A DNA stretch of 64,000 bases from Zobellia laminariae (GCF_009725995.1 NZ_RCNS01000002.1:1364001-1428000), one strand, 5' to 3'. Positions 9,091 through 18,421 are shown, counted from the first letter of the stretch. Numbers and translations: made by a program. Notes: a model not told the origin generated them from the sequence alone.

Positions 9091-9120
9091 AAAAAATCCG
9101 AGCTATAAAACCCGGATTAT
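9091..9120 (-). terminator. Terminator of the aldo/keto reductase gene
   Basis: AATCCG (9095-9100) pairs with CGGATT (9113-9118). On the minus strand the stem is followed by a run of T, as expected after the stop at 9188. Confidence 0.6.
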
Positions 9121-9187
9121 TAACATATCCCTCAATTAGCAAATCTTTCAGCAAGAAAGCTTTCCTCTTTTTAAGTTTGATAAAAAT

Positions 9188-10198
9188 TTAAGCGTTTGCT
9201 TTAATTATCTGCATCTCTTCGTCCGAGAAGGCCAAATTATCCAAAGCCTTCACATTTTCTTTTAATTGATTTGCAGAACTTGCCCCAACCAATACAGATG
9301 TAATTGCCGGTCTATTCAATAGCCAAGCAATGGCCATCTGTGATAGTTTTTGACCTCGTTTATCCGCTAGCGCTGCTAAATTTTTGATTTTATGCAGATT
9401 ATTCTCCACCTGCTCCCTATCCAAATACGTTAAGTTCTTTGCCGCTCTAGAATCTTCAGGAATACCGTTTACATATTTATTAGTAAGCATTCCTTGAGCT
9501 AGTGGAGAAAAAGCAATACACCCTACTCCATTATCCTCCAGCGTATTCAAAAGCCCATCTTCTACCCATCTATCAAAAATTGAATATCTAGCTTGGTGCA
9601 ATACAAACGGAACTTTCAATTCTTTTAATAGTGCAGCAGCTTCCGCCGTTTCTTTAGGTTGATAGTTAGAAATACCCACATAAAGAGCTTTTCCTTGACG
9701 AACAATATCCGCAAGAGCAACCATAGTTTCTTCTAAAGGTGTATCCGGATCAGGTCTGTGGTGATAAAAAATATCGACATAATCTAAACCCATCCTTTTT
9801 AGACTTTGGTCCATACTTGCCATTAAATACTTTCTAGAACCAAAATTACCGTAAGGACCAGGCCACATATCGTACCCAGCTTTAGAGGCTATGAACAACT
9901 CGTCTCTATAATTTTGGAAATCTTTCTTAAAAAGCATCCCAAAATTCTCCTCTGCAGAACCGTATGGAGGACCATAGTTATTGGCTAAATCAAAATGAGT
10001 GATTCCTAAATCAAAAGCTGTTCTTAGAATCTCTCTCGCATTATGCTGGTTATCTACAAAACCAAAGTTATGCCACAAACCAAGGGAAATAGCAGGAAGT
10101 AAAACACCACTTTTACCACAACGATTATACTTCATTGTGTCATATCTCTTAGAATCCGCAACATATTCTGTTATACCGGACTTGTCGTTTATCTGCAT
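9188..10198 (-). CDS. Aldo/keto reductase, L-glyceraldehyde 3-phosphate reductase type
   Basis: 336 residues, NADP-dependent aldo/keto reductase with a TIM barrel. Family features include GITHFDLANNYGPPYGSAE with the catalytic Asp/Tyr, KAGYDMWPGPYG (catalytic Lys) and YVDIFYHHRPD (catalytic His). The closest recognisable group is YghZ/Kv-beta-like enzymes, which reduce methylglyoxal and L-glyceraldehyde 3-phosphate. The MKYNRCGKSG segment typical of the family start lies at residue 22, so the real start may be that internal Met (base about 10135). Monocistronic, with a terminator on its 3' side. Confidence 0.88.
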   Translation of the reverse strand: MQINDKSGITEYVADSKRYDTMKYNRCGKSGVLLPAISLGLWHNFGFVDNQHNAREILRTAFDLGITHFDLANNYGPPYGSAEENFGMLFKKDFQNYRDELFIASKAGYDMWPGPYGNFGSRKYLMASMDQSLKRMGLDYVDIFYHHRPDPDTPLEETMVALADIVRQGKALYVGISNYQPKETAEAAALLKELKVPFVLHQARYSIFDRWVEDGLLNTLEDNGVGCIAFSPLAQGMLTNKYVNGIPEDSRAAKNLTYLDREQVENNLHKIKNLAALADKRGQKLSQMAIAWLLNRPAITSVLVGASSANQLKENVKALDNLAFSDEEMQIIKANA

Positions 10199-10414
10199 TG
10201 AAAAGTTTTTTTAATTTCTAAAACCTAAAGCTACACAGAAAATACAAATTGAAAAGCTGCGGCCAATACTTTAGGGAAGGAAAAACGTTTTCGTGTTGAT
10301 CAATTTAAAGCGACTTGTTATTAGGACTGAATCAAAATAGACTACGAAATATAAACTCTTCAAAGGATTCCGTTATTTTTAACCTTTTCAACTAAAAATA
10401 AAGTGATAGCGAAT

Positions 10415-10645
10415 ATGAGTGATAAAAAGTTTACCCCCGTTAAAGTAGCCTTAGAAAAAGATAAAAGATACGCATGGTGCACCTGTGGACATTCAGAAAC
10501 AAACGTTTTTTGTGACGGTTCCCACAAACAGTATGGCAAACCAGGTTCTTTGGTTTTTCAGGTAGATGAAGACAAAGAGGCTAGAATCTGCACTTGCAAA
10601 CTAACAAGTAACCCTCCTTATTGCGACGGAAGCCACAACAACTAA
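10415..10645 (+). CDS. Tandem CDGSH iron-sulfur protein
   Basis: 76 residues from the ATG at 10415; a GTG at 10403 would add four residues and is less likely. Two CDGSH iron-sulfur motifs are present, C-x-C followed by FCDGSH, then C-x-C followed by YCDGSH. Each would bind a 2Fe-2S cluster with three Cys and one His. Small soluble proteins of this mitoNEET relative class are thought to act in iron-sulfur or redox homeostasis. It is a single gene that ends in a terminator shared with the convergent lpdA. Confidence 0.92.
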   Translation: MSDKKFTPVKVALEKDKRYAWCTCGHSETNVFCDGSHKQYGKPGSLVFQVDEDKEARICTCKLTSNPPYCDGSHNN

Positions 10646-10648
10646 AAC

Positions 10649-10682
10649 AAAAAAGTCCCGTCTAATTAGACGGGACTTTTTT
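10649..10682. terminator. Bidirectional terminator between CDGSH gene and lpdA
   Basis: AAAAAAGTCCCGTCT and AGACGGGACTTTTTT form a near-perfect 15-bp stem with an AATT loop between convergent genes. Confidence 0.92.
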
Positions 10683-10701
10683 ATATAATACTATTTAAGA
10701 C

Positions 10702-12108
10702 CTAAATATGCAATGCACGATCATCCGTAGCAGCAAGAGCAGCTTCTTTGACCGCTTCGGCAAAAGTAGGATGTGCATGACTCATTCTTGATATATCTTC
10801 AGCAGATGCACGGAATTCCATCGCAGTAACCGCTTCTGCGATTAAATCTGCACTACGGGCTCCAATCATGTGAACTCCAAGAACTTCATCTGTTTTCTTA
10901 TCGGCCAACATTTTTACAAATCCGTCTAAATCCATACTCGCACGAGAACGACCTAATGCACGCATTGGAAATTGACCAACTTTATATTCAATACCAGCCT
11001 CTTTCAATTCTTCTTCCGTTTTACCAACAGAAGCAACCTCTGGCCATGTATAAACTACACCTGGAATCAAGTTATAATCAATATGAGGTTTCTGACCCGC
11101 TAATTGCTCGGCAACCATAGTCCCTTCTTCTTCCGCCTTGTGAGCCAACATAGCACCACGAATAACATCTCCAATAGCGTAGATGTTAGAAGCCGAAGTC
11201 TGCAAATGGTCATTAACCTCTACTTTACCTCTTGAATCTAAATTAACACCGGCAGCTTCAACATTTAAACCATCAGTGTAAGGTTTTCTACCTACAGCTA
11301 CTAGACAATAATCGCCTTTAAGCTCTATTTCCTTACCTTTCTTATCATCGGCCTTAACAATTACCTCATTACCTTTTCTTTCTACAGATTTTACTTTGCT
11401 AGAAAGGTTGAATTTCACCTTCTGCTTCTTTAAAACCTTAGTCAATTCCTTAGAAAGCGAAGCATCCATAGTTGGGATGATACGATCCATATACTCAACC
11501 ACAGTAACTTCCGCACCAAGGCGTTTGTAAACCTGACCAAGTTCTAAACCAATAACTCCACCACCAATAACAATCAGATGCTTTGGAATCTCTTTTAAAG
11601 TTAAAGCTTCAGTAGAAGTTATAATACGCTCTTTATCGATTTTAATAAATGGTAATGTTGAAGGTTTACTTCCGGTAGCGATTATGGTATTCTTAGCTTC
11701 AATCGTCTCTACACTTCCATCGTTCTTTTTGATGTTGATATGTGTAGCATCTTTAAAACTACCCAACCCTTCAAAAACCTCGATTTTATTTTTGTCCATC
11801 AAGAACTTAACTCCATCACACGTCTGCTTTACAACAGCCGCTTTTCTTGCGATCATCTGTTCTAGATTCACTTTTATTTCGCCTGGGATGTCAATTCCAT
11901 GCTCTGAAAAATGCTTGATAGCATCTTCATAATGATGGGAAGAATCCAATAAAGCCTTAGAAGGTATACACCCAACATTAAGACAGGTTCCACCCAAAGT
12001 ACTGTACTTTTCGATTATTGCCGTTTTCAATCCCAACTGTGCACAACGTATTGCTGCTACATATCCTCCTGGTCCTGAGCCAATAATGGCTACATCGTAT
12101 GAACTCAT
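10702..12108 (-). CDS. lpdA: Dihydrolipoyl dehydrogenase
   Basis: 468 residues, full length for the family. It has the N-terminal FAD-binding GSGPGGY, the redox disulfide GGTCLNVGCIPSK, an NAD-binding GGGVIGLELG, the second FAD motif AIGDV, and the C-terminal HAHPTFAEAVKEAA with the catalytic His/Glu pair. It reoxidises lipoamide in the E3 role of pyruvate and 2-oxoacid dehydrogenases and glycine cleavage. It is transcribed alone, divergently from nhaC, from a promoter with its -7 box at 12133-12140. Confidence 0.97.
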   Translation of the reverse strand: MSSYDVAIIGSGPGGYVAAIRCAQLGLKTAIIEKYSTLGGTCLNVGCIPSKALLDSSHHYEDAIKHFSEHGIDIPGEIKVNLEQMIARKAAVVKQTCDGVKFLMDKNKIEVFEGLGSFKDATHINIKKNDGSVETIEAKNTIIATGSKPSTLPFIKIDKERIITSTEALTLKEIPKHLIVIGGGVIGLELGQVYKRLGAEVTVVEYMDRIIPTMDASLSKELTKVLKKQKVKFNLSSKVKSVERKGNEVIVKADDKKGKEIELKGDYCLVAVGRKPYTDGLNVEAAGVNLDSRGKVEVNDHLQTSASNIYAIGDVIRGAMLAHKAEEEGTMVAEQLAGQKPHIDYNLIPGVVYTWPEVASVGKTEEELKEAGIEYKVGQFPMRALGRSRASMDLDGFVKMLADKKTDEVLGVHMIGARSADLIAEAVTAMEFRASAEDISRMSHAHPTFAEAVKEAALAATDDRALHI

Positions 12109-12132
12109 AAAATTTTCTTTGAATTTATCTTA

Positions 12133-12140
12133 CAAAATTA
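12133..12140 (-). promoter_or_regulatory. -7 box of the lpdA promoter
   Basis: On the minus strand the bases read TAATTTTG, an exact TAnnTTTG, 25 bases upstream of the lpdA ATG. No convincing -33 TTTG was found at the usual spacing. Confidence 0.45.
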
Positions 12141-12239
12141 ATACTATTTTCCGGTTTGAGGCCTCCTTTGTCAATTTATACAAAAGTTGCACAAACCCTA
12201 TCAAAATTGTAATATTACCTAATAGCTAAACCGTTATTA

Positions 12240-13742
12240 ATGACAAACCAAAATTCAGGGGAGCACAGGGAGAACGAAAATATCGTTAAAAACAAAGATT
12301 TAAATATCTGGGAAGCGCTCACCCCCGTTATAGCCCTGGTAGCCATGCTAGCCTATAATGTTTACGTATTTGGGGACGACGCCCTTAGCGGCTCCAACCA
12401 ATTCATCCTTTTAATGGGTGGCGCTGTCGCCGCTATTGTAGGAGCATTCAACAAGGTATCTTACGAACAAATGATGACGGAGGTTTCGGAAAACCTAAAA
12501 TCAACTACCGGAGCTTTACTTATTTTATTGATGGTAGGCGCCCTAGCTGGTTCCTGGCTCATAAGCGGCATCATTCCCGCAATGATTTATTATGGACTTC
12601 AAATTCTCAATCCCACAATATTCTTAGCCGCCTGTGTTGTAATATGTGCCATCATATCTATTGCAACGGGAAGTAGTTGGACTACTTCTGCCACGGTGGG
12701 TATAGCTTTAATTGGTATTGGTGAAGCACTGGGCATATCATTAGGAATGACAGCTGGAGCAGTATTGTCCGGAGCCTATTTTGGAGATAAGCTCTCCCCT
12801 CTTAGCGATACTACCAATTTAGCACCCGCAATGGCCGGTGGCGAGCTTTTTGACCATATTAAATACATGCTATACACTACGGTTCCTACTATTAGTGTTA
12901 CTTTAATTTTCTTTATTATTTTAGGCTTCACCTTAGAAACAAAAGGAACTGCAGATATCGATTCGATTCTAAACTCTATCAATTCCGCCTTTACAATTAC
13001 ACCTTGGCTTTTTCTAGTTCCAATAATAGTAGTTGTCCTTATTATAAAAAAAACACCTCCATTGGCCGCCCTATTAATAGGAACTTTATTAGGGGCCGTA
13101 TTTGCTCTAATTTTTCAACCTGATGTTGTTGCTTCTATTACAGGAGCTAAAGAACTTACTTTTGAATCAGGTTACGAAGGAGTCTTAAAGGCTATAACCG
13201 TTCAAACCTCTGTGCCAACAGATAATGAGGCACTTAACGATTTGTTTTCCGCAAAAGGAATGACAGGAATGATGGGTACTATCTGGCTTATTATCTGCGC
13301 CATGGTTTTTGGCGGTATTATGGATGGTATTGGCGCTTTGGACCGTATTACCAAATCATTAATGAAAATGGCAAAAACTACTTTTGGCCTTTTTGCCAGT
13401 ACAGTTGGTAGTTGTCTTGCTTTGAACATTACGGCATCTGACCAATATCTTGCTATTGTAGTTCCTGGAAAAATGTTTAGTAAGGCTTATGCAGATAGAA
13501 ATCTAGCTCCAGAAAACTTAAGCAGAACCTTAGAAGATTCCGGTACGGTAACCTCTGTTCTTGTGCCCTGGAATACCTGTGGCGCTTATCATAGTAGTGT
13601 TTTGGGAGTTGGAACGGCGGAATATGCACTGTTCGCTGTATTTAACTGGTTAAGCCCTATAATGACATTAATTTTTGCTGCATTGCACATTAAAATCAAG
13701 CAATTAACCACCAAAAACACCTCTTCTCAAAAAGAAATTTAA
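12240..13742 (+). CDS. nhaC: Na+/H+ antiporter NhaC
   Basis: 500 residues with about 11-12 membrane segments. The NhaC family region ATGSSWTTSATVGIALIGIG, then GAYFGDKLSPLSDTTNLA, and the C-terminal TASDQYLAIVVPGKMF and LVPWNTCGAYHSSVLG are all present. It exchanges cytoplasmic sodium for external protons, fitting a marine or salt-tolerant host. The first 25 residues are hydrophilic. It is divergent from lpdA and monocistronic as far as can be seen. Confidence 0.93.
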   Translation: MTNQNSGEHRENENIVKNKDLNIWEALTPVIALVAMLAYNVYVFGDDALSGSNQFILLMGGAVAAIVGAFNKVSYEQMMTEVSENLKSTTGALLILLMVGALAGSWLISGIIPAMIYYGLQILNPTIFLAACVVICAIISIATGSSWTTSATVGIALIGIGEALGISLGMTAGAVLSGAYFGDKLSPLSDTTNLAPAMAGGELFDHIKYMLYTTVPTISVTLIFFIILGFTLETKGTADIDSILNSINSAFTITPWLFLVPIIVVVLIIKKTPPLAALLIGTLLGAVFALIFQPDVVASITGAKELTFESGYEGVLKAITVQTSVPTDNEALNDLFSAKGMTGMMGTIWLIICAMVFGGIMDGIGALDRITKSLMKMAKTTFGLFASTVGSCLALNITASDQYLAIVVPGKMFSKAYADRNLAPENLSRTLEDSGTVTSVLVPWNTCGAYHSSVLGVGTAEYALFAVFNWLSPIMTLIFAALHIKIKQLTTKNTSSQKEI

Positions 13743-13928
13743 AATCTTCAATTTCTCAAATTAAGAATATTAAAATTACTAGTCCTTGCACTAAGAATTA
13801 GTCAATTTATACACTCATATTTTACCGATTTAACAACAAAATGCAGATATACTCTAGAGCATCTACAATAGTTATTCTCCTATCAGTTTTTTAAATACAG
13901 ATAACATGGTCTACCACAATATTGAATG

Positions 13929-13936
13929 TAGTTTTG
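13929..13936 (+). promoter_or_regulatory. -7 box of the ahpC promoter
   Basis: TAGTTTTG is an exact TAnnTTTG, 36 bases upstream of the ahpC ATG. The -33 element is not obvious. Confidence 0.45.
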
Positions 13937-13972
13937 TAATCAAATAGATATTAAAACTTAAAAATAAATAAT

Positions 13973-14617
13973 ATGGCTTTTGTAGGTAAAAAATTCCCAA
14001 ACTTGAGTGTAAACGCAATGAATGATTTGGGCGATACATTTAAATTGAATGTTTTAGAAGAAGCTCAAAAAAACAACAAGAAAGTTGTTCTTTTCTGGTA
14101 CCCTAAAGATTTTACATTTGTTTGCCCAACTGAATTACACGCTTTTCAAGCTGCTTTAAGTGAGTTCGAAAAAAGAAATACATTGGTAATCGGTGCTTCT
14201 TGTGATACTGCAGAGGTACACTTTGCTTGGTTAAGCACAGATAAAGACAATGGTGGTATTGAAGGTGTTACTTACCCATTATTGGCAGATAGCAACCGTA
14301 ACCTTTCTTCTACATTAGGTATCCTTGATATTACTAATGAGCAGTACAATGAAGAAACTGGTGTTGTTACTGTTGAAGGTGATAATGTAACGTATCGTGC
14401 TACTTACCTTATTGATGAAGAAGGTACTGTATTTCACGAAGGTATCAACCATATGCCATTAGGTAGAAACGTAAATGAATACTTGCGTTTAATTGATGCT
14501 TACACACACGTACAAGAAAAAGGTGAAGTTTGTCCTGCAAACTGGGAAGAAGGTAAAGATGCAATGACTGCCGATAGAAAAGGTGTTGCTGAATATCTTT
14601 CTGCTCATAAGAACTAA
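13973..14617 (+). CDS. Peroxiredoxin, AhpC/2-Cys type
   Basis: 214 residues. The peroxidatic Cys sits in FVCPTEL (about residue 51) and the resolving Cys in EVCPANW (about residue 184), so this is a typical 2-Cys peroxiredoxin of the AhpC/TSA family. It reduces hydrogen peroxide and alkyl hydroperoxides in the cytoplasm. It is followed after 96 bases by a thioredoxin-like protein that could be its reductant; an intervening hairpin (14641-14677) may set their ratio. No ahpF is nearby. Confidence 0.95.
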   Translation: MAFVGKKFPNLSVNAMNDLGDTFKLNVLEEAQKNNKKVVLFWYPKDFTFVCPTELHAFQAALSEFEKRNTLVIGASCDTAEVHFAWLSTDKDNGGIEGVTYPLLADSNRNLSSTLGILDITNEQYNEETGVVTVEGDNVTYRATYLIDEEGTVFHEGINHMPLGRNVNEYLRLIDAYTHVQEKGEVCPANWEEGKDAMTADRKGVAEYLSAHKN

Positions 14618-14640
14618 TTAAGTTCTTAAGTTACAAGTTA

Positions 14641-14677
14641 ACCGCTTGTATTTTTTATAATGCAAGCGGTACTTTTT
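14641..14677 (+). terminator. Terminator or attenuator between ahpC and the thioredoxin gene
   Basis: ACCGCTTG (14641-14648) pairs with CAAGCGGT (14663-14670), followed by ACTTTTT. Partial read-through would make ahpC more abundant than the next genes. Confidence 0.75.
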
Positions 14678-14713
14678 AAACCTAAAACAGTATAAATTTT
14701 AAAACCTAGAGAT

Positions 14714-15028
14714 ATGGTATTGGAATTAGAACAAGATAATTTGCAAGTAATTATTGCAGATAAAAAGAATGTAATTGTACAGTATTCTGCCGGATGGTGT
14801 GGTAACTGCCGTATCATGAAGCCTAAGTTCAAAAAAGAGGCTTCAACTCACGAAGATTTTACTTTTGTAATTGCCGATGCGGAGAAATTCCCTGAAAGCA
14901 GAAAATTAGCCAACGTAGACAACCTGCCTACATTTGCTACTTTTACTAATGGAGAGTTTAAAAATCAAGTACAAACGAACAAATACGATGTTCTAAAAGA
15001 ATTGATCAGTGAAGCTTCCAGTAATTAA
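14714..15028 (+). CDS. Thioredoxin family protein
   Basis: 104 residues, the length of a single thioredoxin domain with no signal peptide. The active site is WCGNC (in SAGWCGNCRIMKP) and the cis-Pro region is NLPTFATF. The CGNC centre differs from the usual CGPC of housekeeping thioredoxin, so it may be a dedicated electron donor. Position between ahpC and tpx argues for a role in recycling these peroxiredoxins (inference). The next gene starts inside its last codons. Confidence 0.88.
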   Translation: MVLELEQDNLQVIIADKKNVIVQYSAGWCGNCRIMKPKFKKEASTHEDFTFVIADAEKFPESRKLANVDNLPTFATFTNGEFKNQVQTNKYDVLKELISEASSN

Positions 15029-15266
15029 GCATTTGACAAATTTCATTGAAGAAAACGACGAAGATTTTGTTGTTGAAACCATTGAAACACTAGAAGCCCT
15101 AACAGAAGTATCTTCTCTAAAAGACGAAGAACTTGATGTTATTGGCGAATTAATATCGAACATGTACGGTGCACTTGAAGTACAGAAAAGTATAAAGGAA
15201 GGCAAACCTCAAAAAGAGGCATTGAACGAGTTTATGCAGCGTGTAATGGGTGCTATTGATAAGTAA
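15009..15266 (+). CDS. Small acidic conserved protein (DUF6952-like)
   Basis: 85 residues, GTG start, overlapping the thioredoxin gene by 20 bases, which points to translational coupling. It is predicted mostly helical and acidic (IEENDEDFVVETIETLEAL, then KDEELDVIGELISNMYGALEV). I recognise it as the small protein that commonly accompanies ahpC-thioredoxin in flavobacteria (DUF6952-like). It has no cysteine and no known catalytic motif. Function unknown; an adaptor or regulator of the peroxiredoxin system is a guess from context. Confidence 0.75.
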   Translation: MKLPVIKHLTNFIEENDEDFVVETIETLEALTEVSSLKDEELDVIGELISNMYGALEVQKSIKEGKPQKEALNEFMQRVMGAIDK

Positions 15267-15299
15267 ACCAAGTAAAAAACACATTTACTTAGGTATCTA

Positions 15300-15356
15300 A
15301 AAGTGAGATAACTTTTGATTTTTAACCGAATCAATAAAGTTGTTTCACTTTTTTGT
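15300..15356 (+). terminator. Terminator after the ahpC block
   Basis: AAGTGAGATAACTTT pairs imperfectly with AAAGTTGTTTCACTT across a loop of about 24 bases, followed by TTTTTTG. It ends the ahpC-thioredoxin-small protein unit before tpx. Confidence 0.75.
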
Positions 15357-15455
15357 TTTGTTACTTCTGTTTTTAAATAGGATATTTCTTTTCTGGAGCA
15401 CCCTTAATTAGCTCATAATTTTATAATTTCACGTCCAATTTAAATTAAATACATC

Positions 15456-15962
15456 ATGGCTACAGTAACCTTAAAAGGAAACGAAATACATACTTTAGGA
15501 AATTTACCTGCAAACGGAAGCAAAGCTCCTAATTTTACATTAACGAAAAATGACCTTTCATCTGCATCTCTTTCTGATTACTCAGGCAAGAGAGTAGTTT
15601 TAAATATCTTCCCTAGCGTTGACACAGGTACTTGTGCGCAATCTGTTAGACAATTCAACAAAGAAGCTGCAGAATTAGACAACACGGTAGTTTTATGTGT
15701 TTCTAAAGATTTACCATTTGCCCAAGCTCGTTTTTGTGGTGCAGAAGGTATTGAAAATGTAGAGATGTTATCTGATTTCCGTGACGGTAGTTTTGGAAAA
15801 GATTATGCTGTTGCTTTTTCTGACGGACCTTTAGCTTCGTTATTATCAAGATCGGTTGTCGTTCTTGATGAGTCTGGTAATGTTATCTACTCTGAGCAAG
15901 TTACTGAAACTGTAGATGAGCCGAATTACAAAGCAGCTCTTGAAGCTTTAGCCGATGCCTAA
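15456..15962 (+). CDS. tpx: Thiol peroxidase Tpx
   Basis: 168 residues, Tpx-type atypical 2-Cys peroxiredoxin. The peroxidatic Cys lies in [15 protein letters not shown], followed by the resolving Cys in ARFCGAEG. The N-terminal [14 protein letters not shown] matches the family. It detoxifies peroxides using thioredoxin, so it pairs functionally with the preceding ahpC block. Its end overlaps dgkA by 8 bases, tying it to the following envelope operon as well. Confidence 0.96.
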   Translation: MATVTLKGNEIHTLGNLPANGSKAPNFTLTKNDLSSASLSDYSGKRVVLNIFPSVDTGTCAQSVRQFNKEAAELDNTVVLCVSKDLPFAQARFCGAEGIENVEMLSDFRDGSFGKDYAVAFSDGPLASLLSRSVVVLDESGNVIYSEQVTETVDEPNYKAALEALADA

Positions 15963-16323
15963 AGAAGAGTCGTTTGCCGTAAATAGAATAAAAAGTGTGG
16001 GCTTCGCTATGCGTGGAGCCCTGCTTTTAATTAAGACTGAAGCGAGTATTAAAATTCAGGTATTCTTGGCCGTGGTGGTCACTATAGCCGGATTTTATTA
16101 CGAAATATCTACCACAGAGTGGATTTTTCAAATCTTTGCTGTTTCATTAGTCGTCGGTATTGAAGGAGCCAATACCGCTATCGAAAAAATATGTGACTTC
16201 ATACACCCAGATTTTGACGAGAGAATAGGTTTCATAAAAGATGTAGCGGCCGGAGCGGTAATGCTAGTTTCAATTGGCGCTACTATCGTAGGTTGTATTA
16301 TCTATTTACCAAAAATATTTTAG
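15955..16323 (+). CDS. dgkA: Diacylglycerol kinase family protein DgkA
   Basis: 122 residues, three membrane helices, the size of prokaryotic DgkA/undecaprenol kinase. The signature [12 protein letters not shown], with the catalytic Glu and Asn, is intact, followed by [13 protein letters not shown]. It phosphorylates diacylglycerol or undecaprenol at the inner membrane. It overlaps tpx by 8 bases. The next gene, an LTA-synthase-like enzyme, would release diacylglycerol from phosphatidylglycerol, so DgkA may recycle its by-product (inference). Confidence 0.93.
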   Translation: MPKEESFAVNRIKSVGFAMRGALLLIKTEASIKIQVFLAVVVTIAGFYYEISTTEWIFQIFAVSLVVGIEGANTAIEKICDFIHPDFDERIGFIKDVAAGAVMLVSIGATIVGCIIYLPKIF

Positions 16324-16383
16324 TCAGACCTTAATGGTATTCTCAAAAGGCAGGCTTTTTTTCGTGAAATAAAGACAAAACAT

Positions 16384-18336
16384 TTGCTGAACCCTAAGAA
16401 CATATATCGATTAAACGAATATGCAGTTACCTTGTACCGCATATTTTTAGCCTACATCTTTTACTTTGTAGCAAGAGTTCTATTCTTTGTTTATAACAAA
16501 AGTTTATTCAGCGTTAACAGTTTAGGCGATTTTTTGGCGCTTAGTTTCTGGGGTCTTAGTTTTGACACCACAGCTATTCTCTACGTTAATCTACTTTTTA
16601 TAGCGCTTAGCATTTTACCCTTATGGATCAATACCACTAAGGTGTACCAAAAAATTCTAATGTGGATTTACTTGGTTACTAACCTAATTGCATTCGCTAC
16701 CAACTTTGTTGACTTTATCTATTACAACTACACTTTTACCAGAAGTACTTTTGCATCTTTTGAATCTTTAGAAAATGAAGAAAATAAAGAAGCACTGCTT
16801 ATATCCTTCATATTGGATTATTGGCATGTATTTCTAATATTTATTATTTGCGCTTTTATTTGGGTAAAACTTTACAAATTAGTTGCCGTAAAGAATATAT
16901 CATATCCTAAAAAAATACCGTATTTCACAAGTTCAGTTGTTGCACTGTTATTAACAGGATTACTTACTATAGGTGGTATTCGTGGTGATTTTAGCCATAG
17001 TACGCGTCCAATTAATATGGTGGATGCCAGTAGGCATGTTAAAACTCCTGAACAAGCCAACATCGTCCTTAATACGCCTTTCGCATTTATTAGAACCATA
17101 AAATCCTCTGATTTTAAAAGACGTAGCGGTGTACCCCAAGCAGTTATTGATTCTACTTTTCACCCTATTAAACAGTATAATGATACTGTTGATAATAAAC
17201 CCAATGTGGTTCTCATCATTATAGAAAGTTTTGGGCGTGAGTATCTCGGTAGCTTTAATAAAGAGATGAATATTAAAGACTACGTGGGTTACACCCCTTT
17301 TATAGATTCACTTGCTCAGCATAGCTTAATTTTTCCAAATGCTTTTTCTAATGGAAGAAAGTCCATTCATGCCATGTCTTCCATACTGGCAGGAATTCCT
17401 TCATTTAAAATAGCTTACACCTCTACTCCCTATGCCAACAAAAAAATAGAATCTATTATTTCTGCTGTAAACAGTATGGGATATGACACTTCTTTTTTTC
17501 ACGGCGCACCCAATGGTTCTATGGGTTTCCTAGGTTTTGGAAATGTTCTGGGTTACGACCATTATTACGGAAAGACGGAATACAATAATGATGATGATTT
17601 TGATGGTATATGGGGAATTTGGGATGAACCTTTTCTTCAATATACCGCCCAAGTATTATCAGAGAAACAACAACCTTTTTTCTCTACCATATTTACGGTT
17701 TCTTCACATGCACCCTATCAGGTACCAGAAAAATATGAAGGGAAATTTCCAAAAGGTGACCTAGATATCCATCAATGTGTAGGCTATACAGATTATGCCC
17801 TAAAACAGTTCTTTAAGACCGTAGAAAACGAACCTTGGTATAAGAACACTGTCTTTGTAATCACCGCAGACCACGGCAACCAAATCCATTACGAGGCCTA
17901 TCAGAAAACAGCAAATAGGTATGCGGTACCTATACTTATTTTTGACCCTAATGAAAAATATAAAGGAGTTGACCATAGTTTAGCGCAGCAAATAGATATT
18001 TATCCTACACTAGCCTCTATAACAGGATATCAGAAACCATTTAGAAGCTGGGGAAGAAGTCTTGTTTCAGATAGTATTCAGAAGCCTTATGCGCTTGCCA
18101 ATACAGGTACAAATTTCCTTTTTATGAGAGATAGTCTTATCCTGGTTCGTGATGATGAAAACACCTTGGGACTCTACCAAATTTCAGATAAAGGATTAGA
18201 GCACAACATTGCTGGAAAAAATCCGTTAGAAACCAAAAAGATGGAGGTTATGGAAGAAGGCTTTATTCAAGACTACATGAACCGCATTTTAGACGGGCGG
18301 TTAGATGCTGAGAATAAAACATCTAAAGAACCATAA
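16384..18336 (+). CDS. LTA synthase family phosphoglycerol transferase (sulfatase fold)
   Basis: 650 residues, TTG start. About five membrane helices in the first 200 residues precede a periplasmic sulfatase-fold domain. It has IIESFGREYLG (metal-binding Glu near residue 279), SNGRKSIHAMSS, which aligns with the nucleophile Thr/Ser region of LtaS, and TADHGN near residue 495 (metal Asp/His). Gram-negative members transfer phosphoglycerol or phosphoethanolamine to glucans or lipid A. Placement right after dgkA fits a phosphatidylglycerol-consuming enzyme. The acceptor cannot be told. Confidence 0.85.
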   Translation: MLNPKNIYRLNEYAVTLYRIFLAYIFYFVARVLFFVYNKSLFSVNSLGDFLALSFWGLSFDTTAILYVNLLFIALSILPLWINTTKVYQKILMWIYLVTNLIAFATNFVDFIYYNYTFTRSTFASFESLENEENKEALLISFILDYWHVFLIFIICAFIWVKLYKLVAVKNISYPKKIPYFTSSVVALLLTGLLTIGGIRGDFSHSTRPINMVDASRHVKTPEQANIVLNTPFAFIRTIKSSDFKRRSGVPQAVIDSTFHPIKQYNDTVDNKPNVVLIIIESFGREYLGSFNKEMNIKDYVGYTPFIDSLAQHSLIFPNAFSNGRKSIHAMSSILAGIPSFKIAYTSTPYANKKIESIISAVNSMGYDTSFFHGAPNGSMGFLGFGNVLGYDHYYGKTEYNNDDDFDGIWGIWDEPFLQYTAQVLSEKQQPFFSTIFTVSSHAPYQVPEKYEGKFPKGDLDIHQCVGYTDYALKQFFKTVENEPWYKNTVFVITADHGNQIHYEAYQKTANRYAVPILIFDPNEKYKGVDHSLAQQIDIYPTLASITGYQKPFRSWGRSLVSDSIQKPYALANTGTNFLFMRDSLILVRDDENTLGLYQISDKGLEHNIAGKNPLETKKMEVMEEGFIQDYMNRILDGRLDAENKTSKEP

Positions 18337-18413
18337 CTACCTTTTTAGGAGTATGTACTCTATAAAAAAGAAAAGACTTTTCGTAATCCCTACTTCGAAA
18401 ACATCGTAATACG

Positions 18414-18421
18414 TATTTTTG
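18414..18421 (+). promoter_or_regulatory. -7 box of an internal promoter for ftsK
   Basis: TATTTTTG is an exact TAnnTTTG, 20 bases before the ftsK ATG. A TTCG about 17 bases further upstream could be a weak -33 element. Confidence 0.45.

Noticed and set aside
15300..15356. Riboswitch before tpx
   Set aside because: The inverted repeat ends in a T run right after the preceding operon, which is better explained as a terminator.
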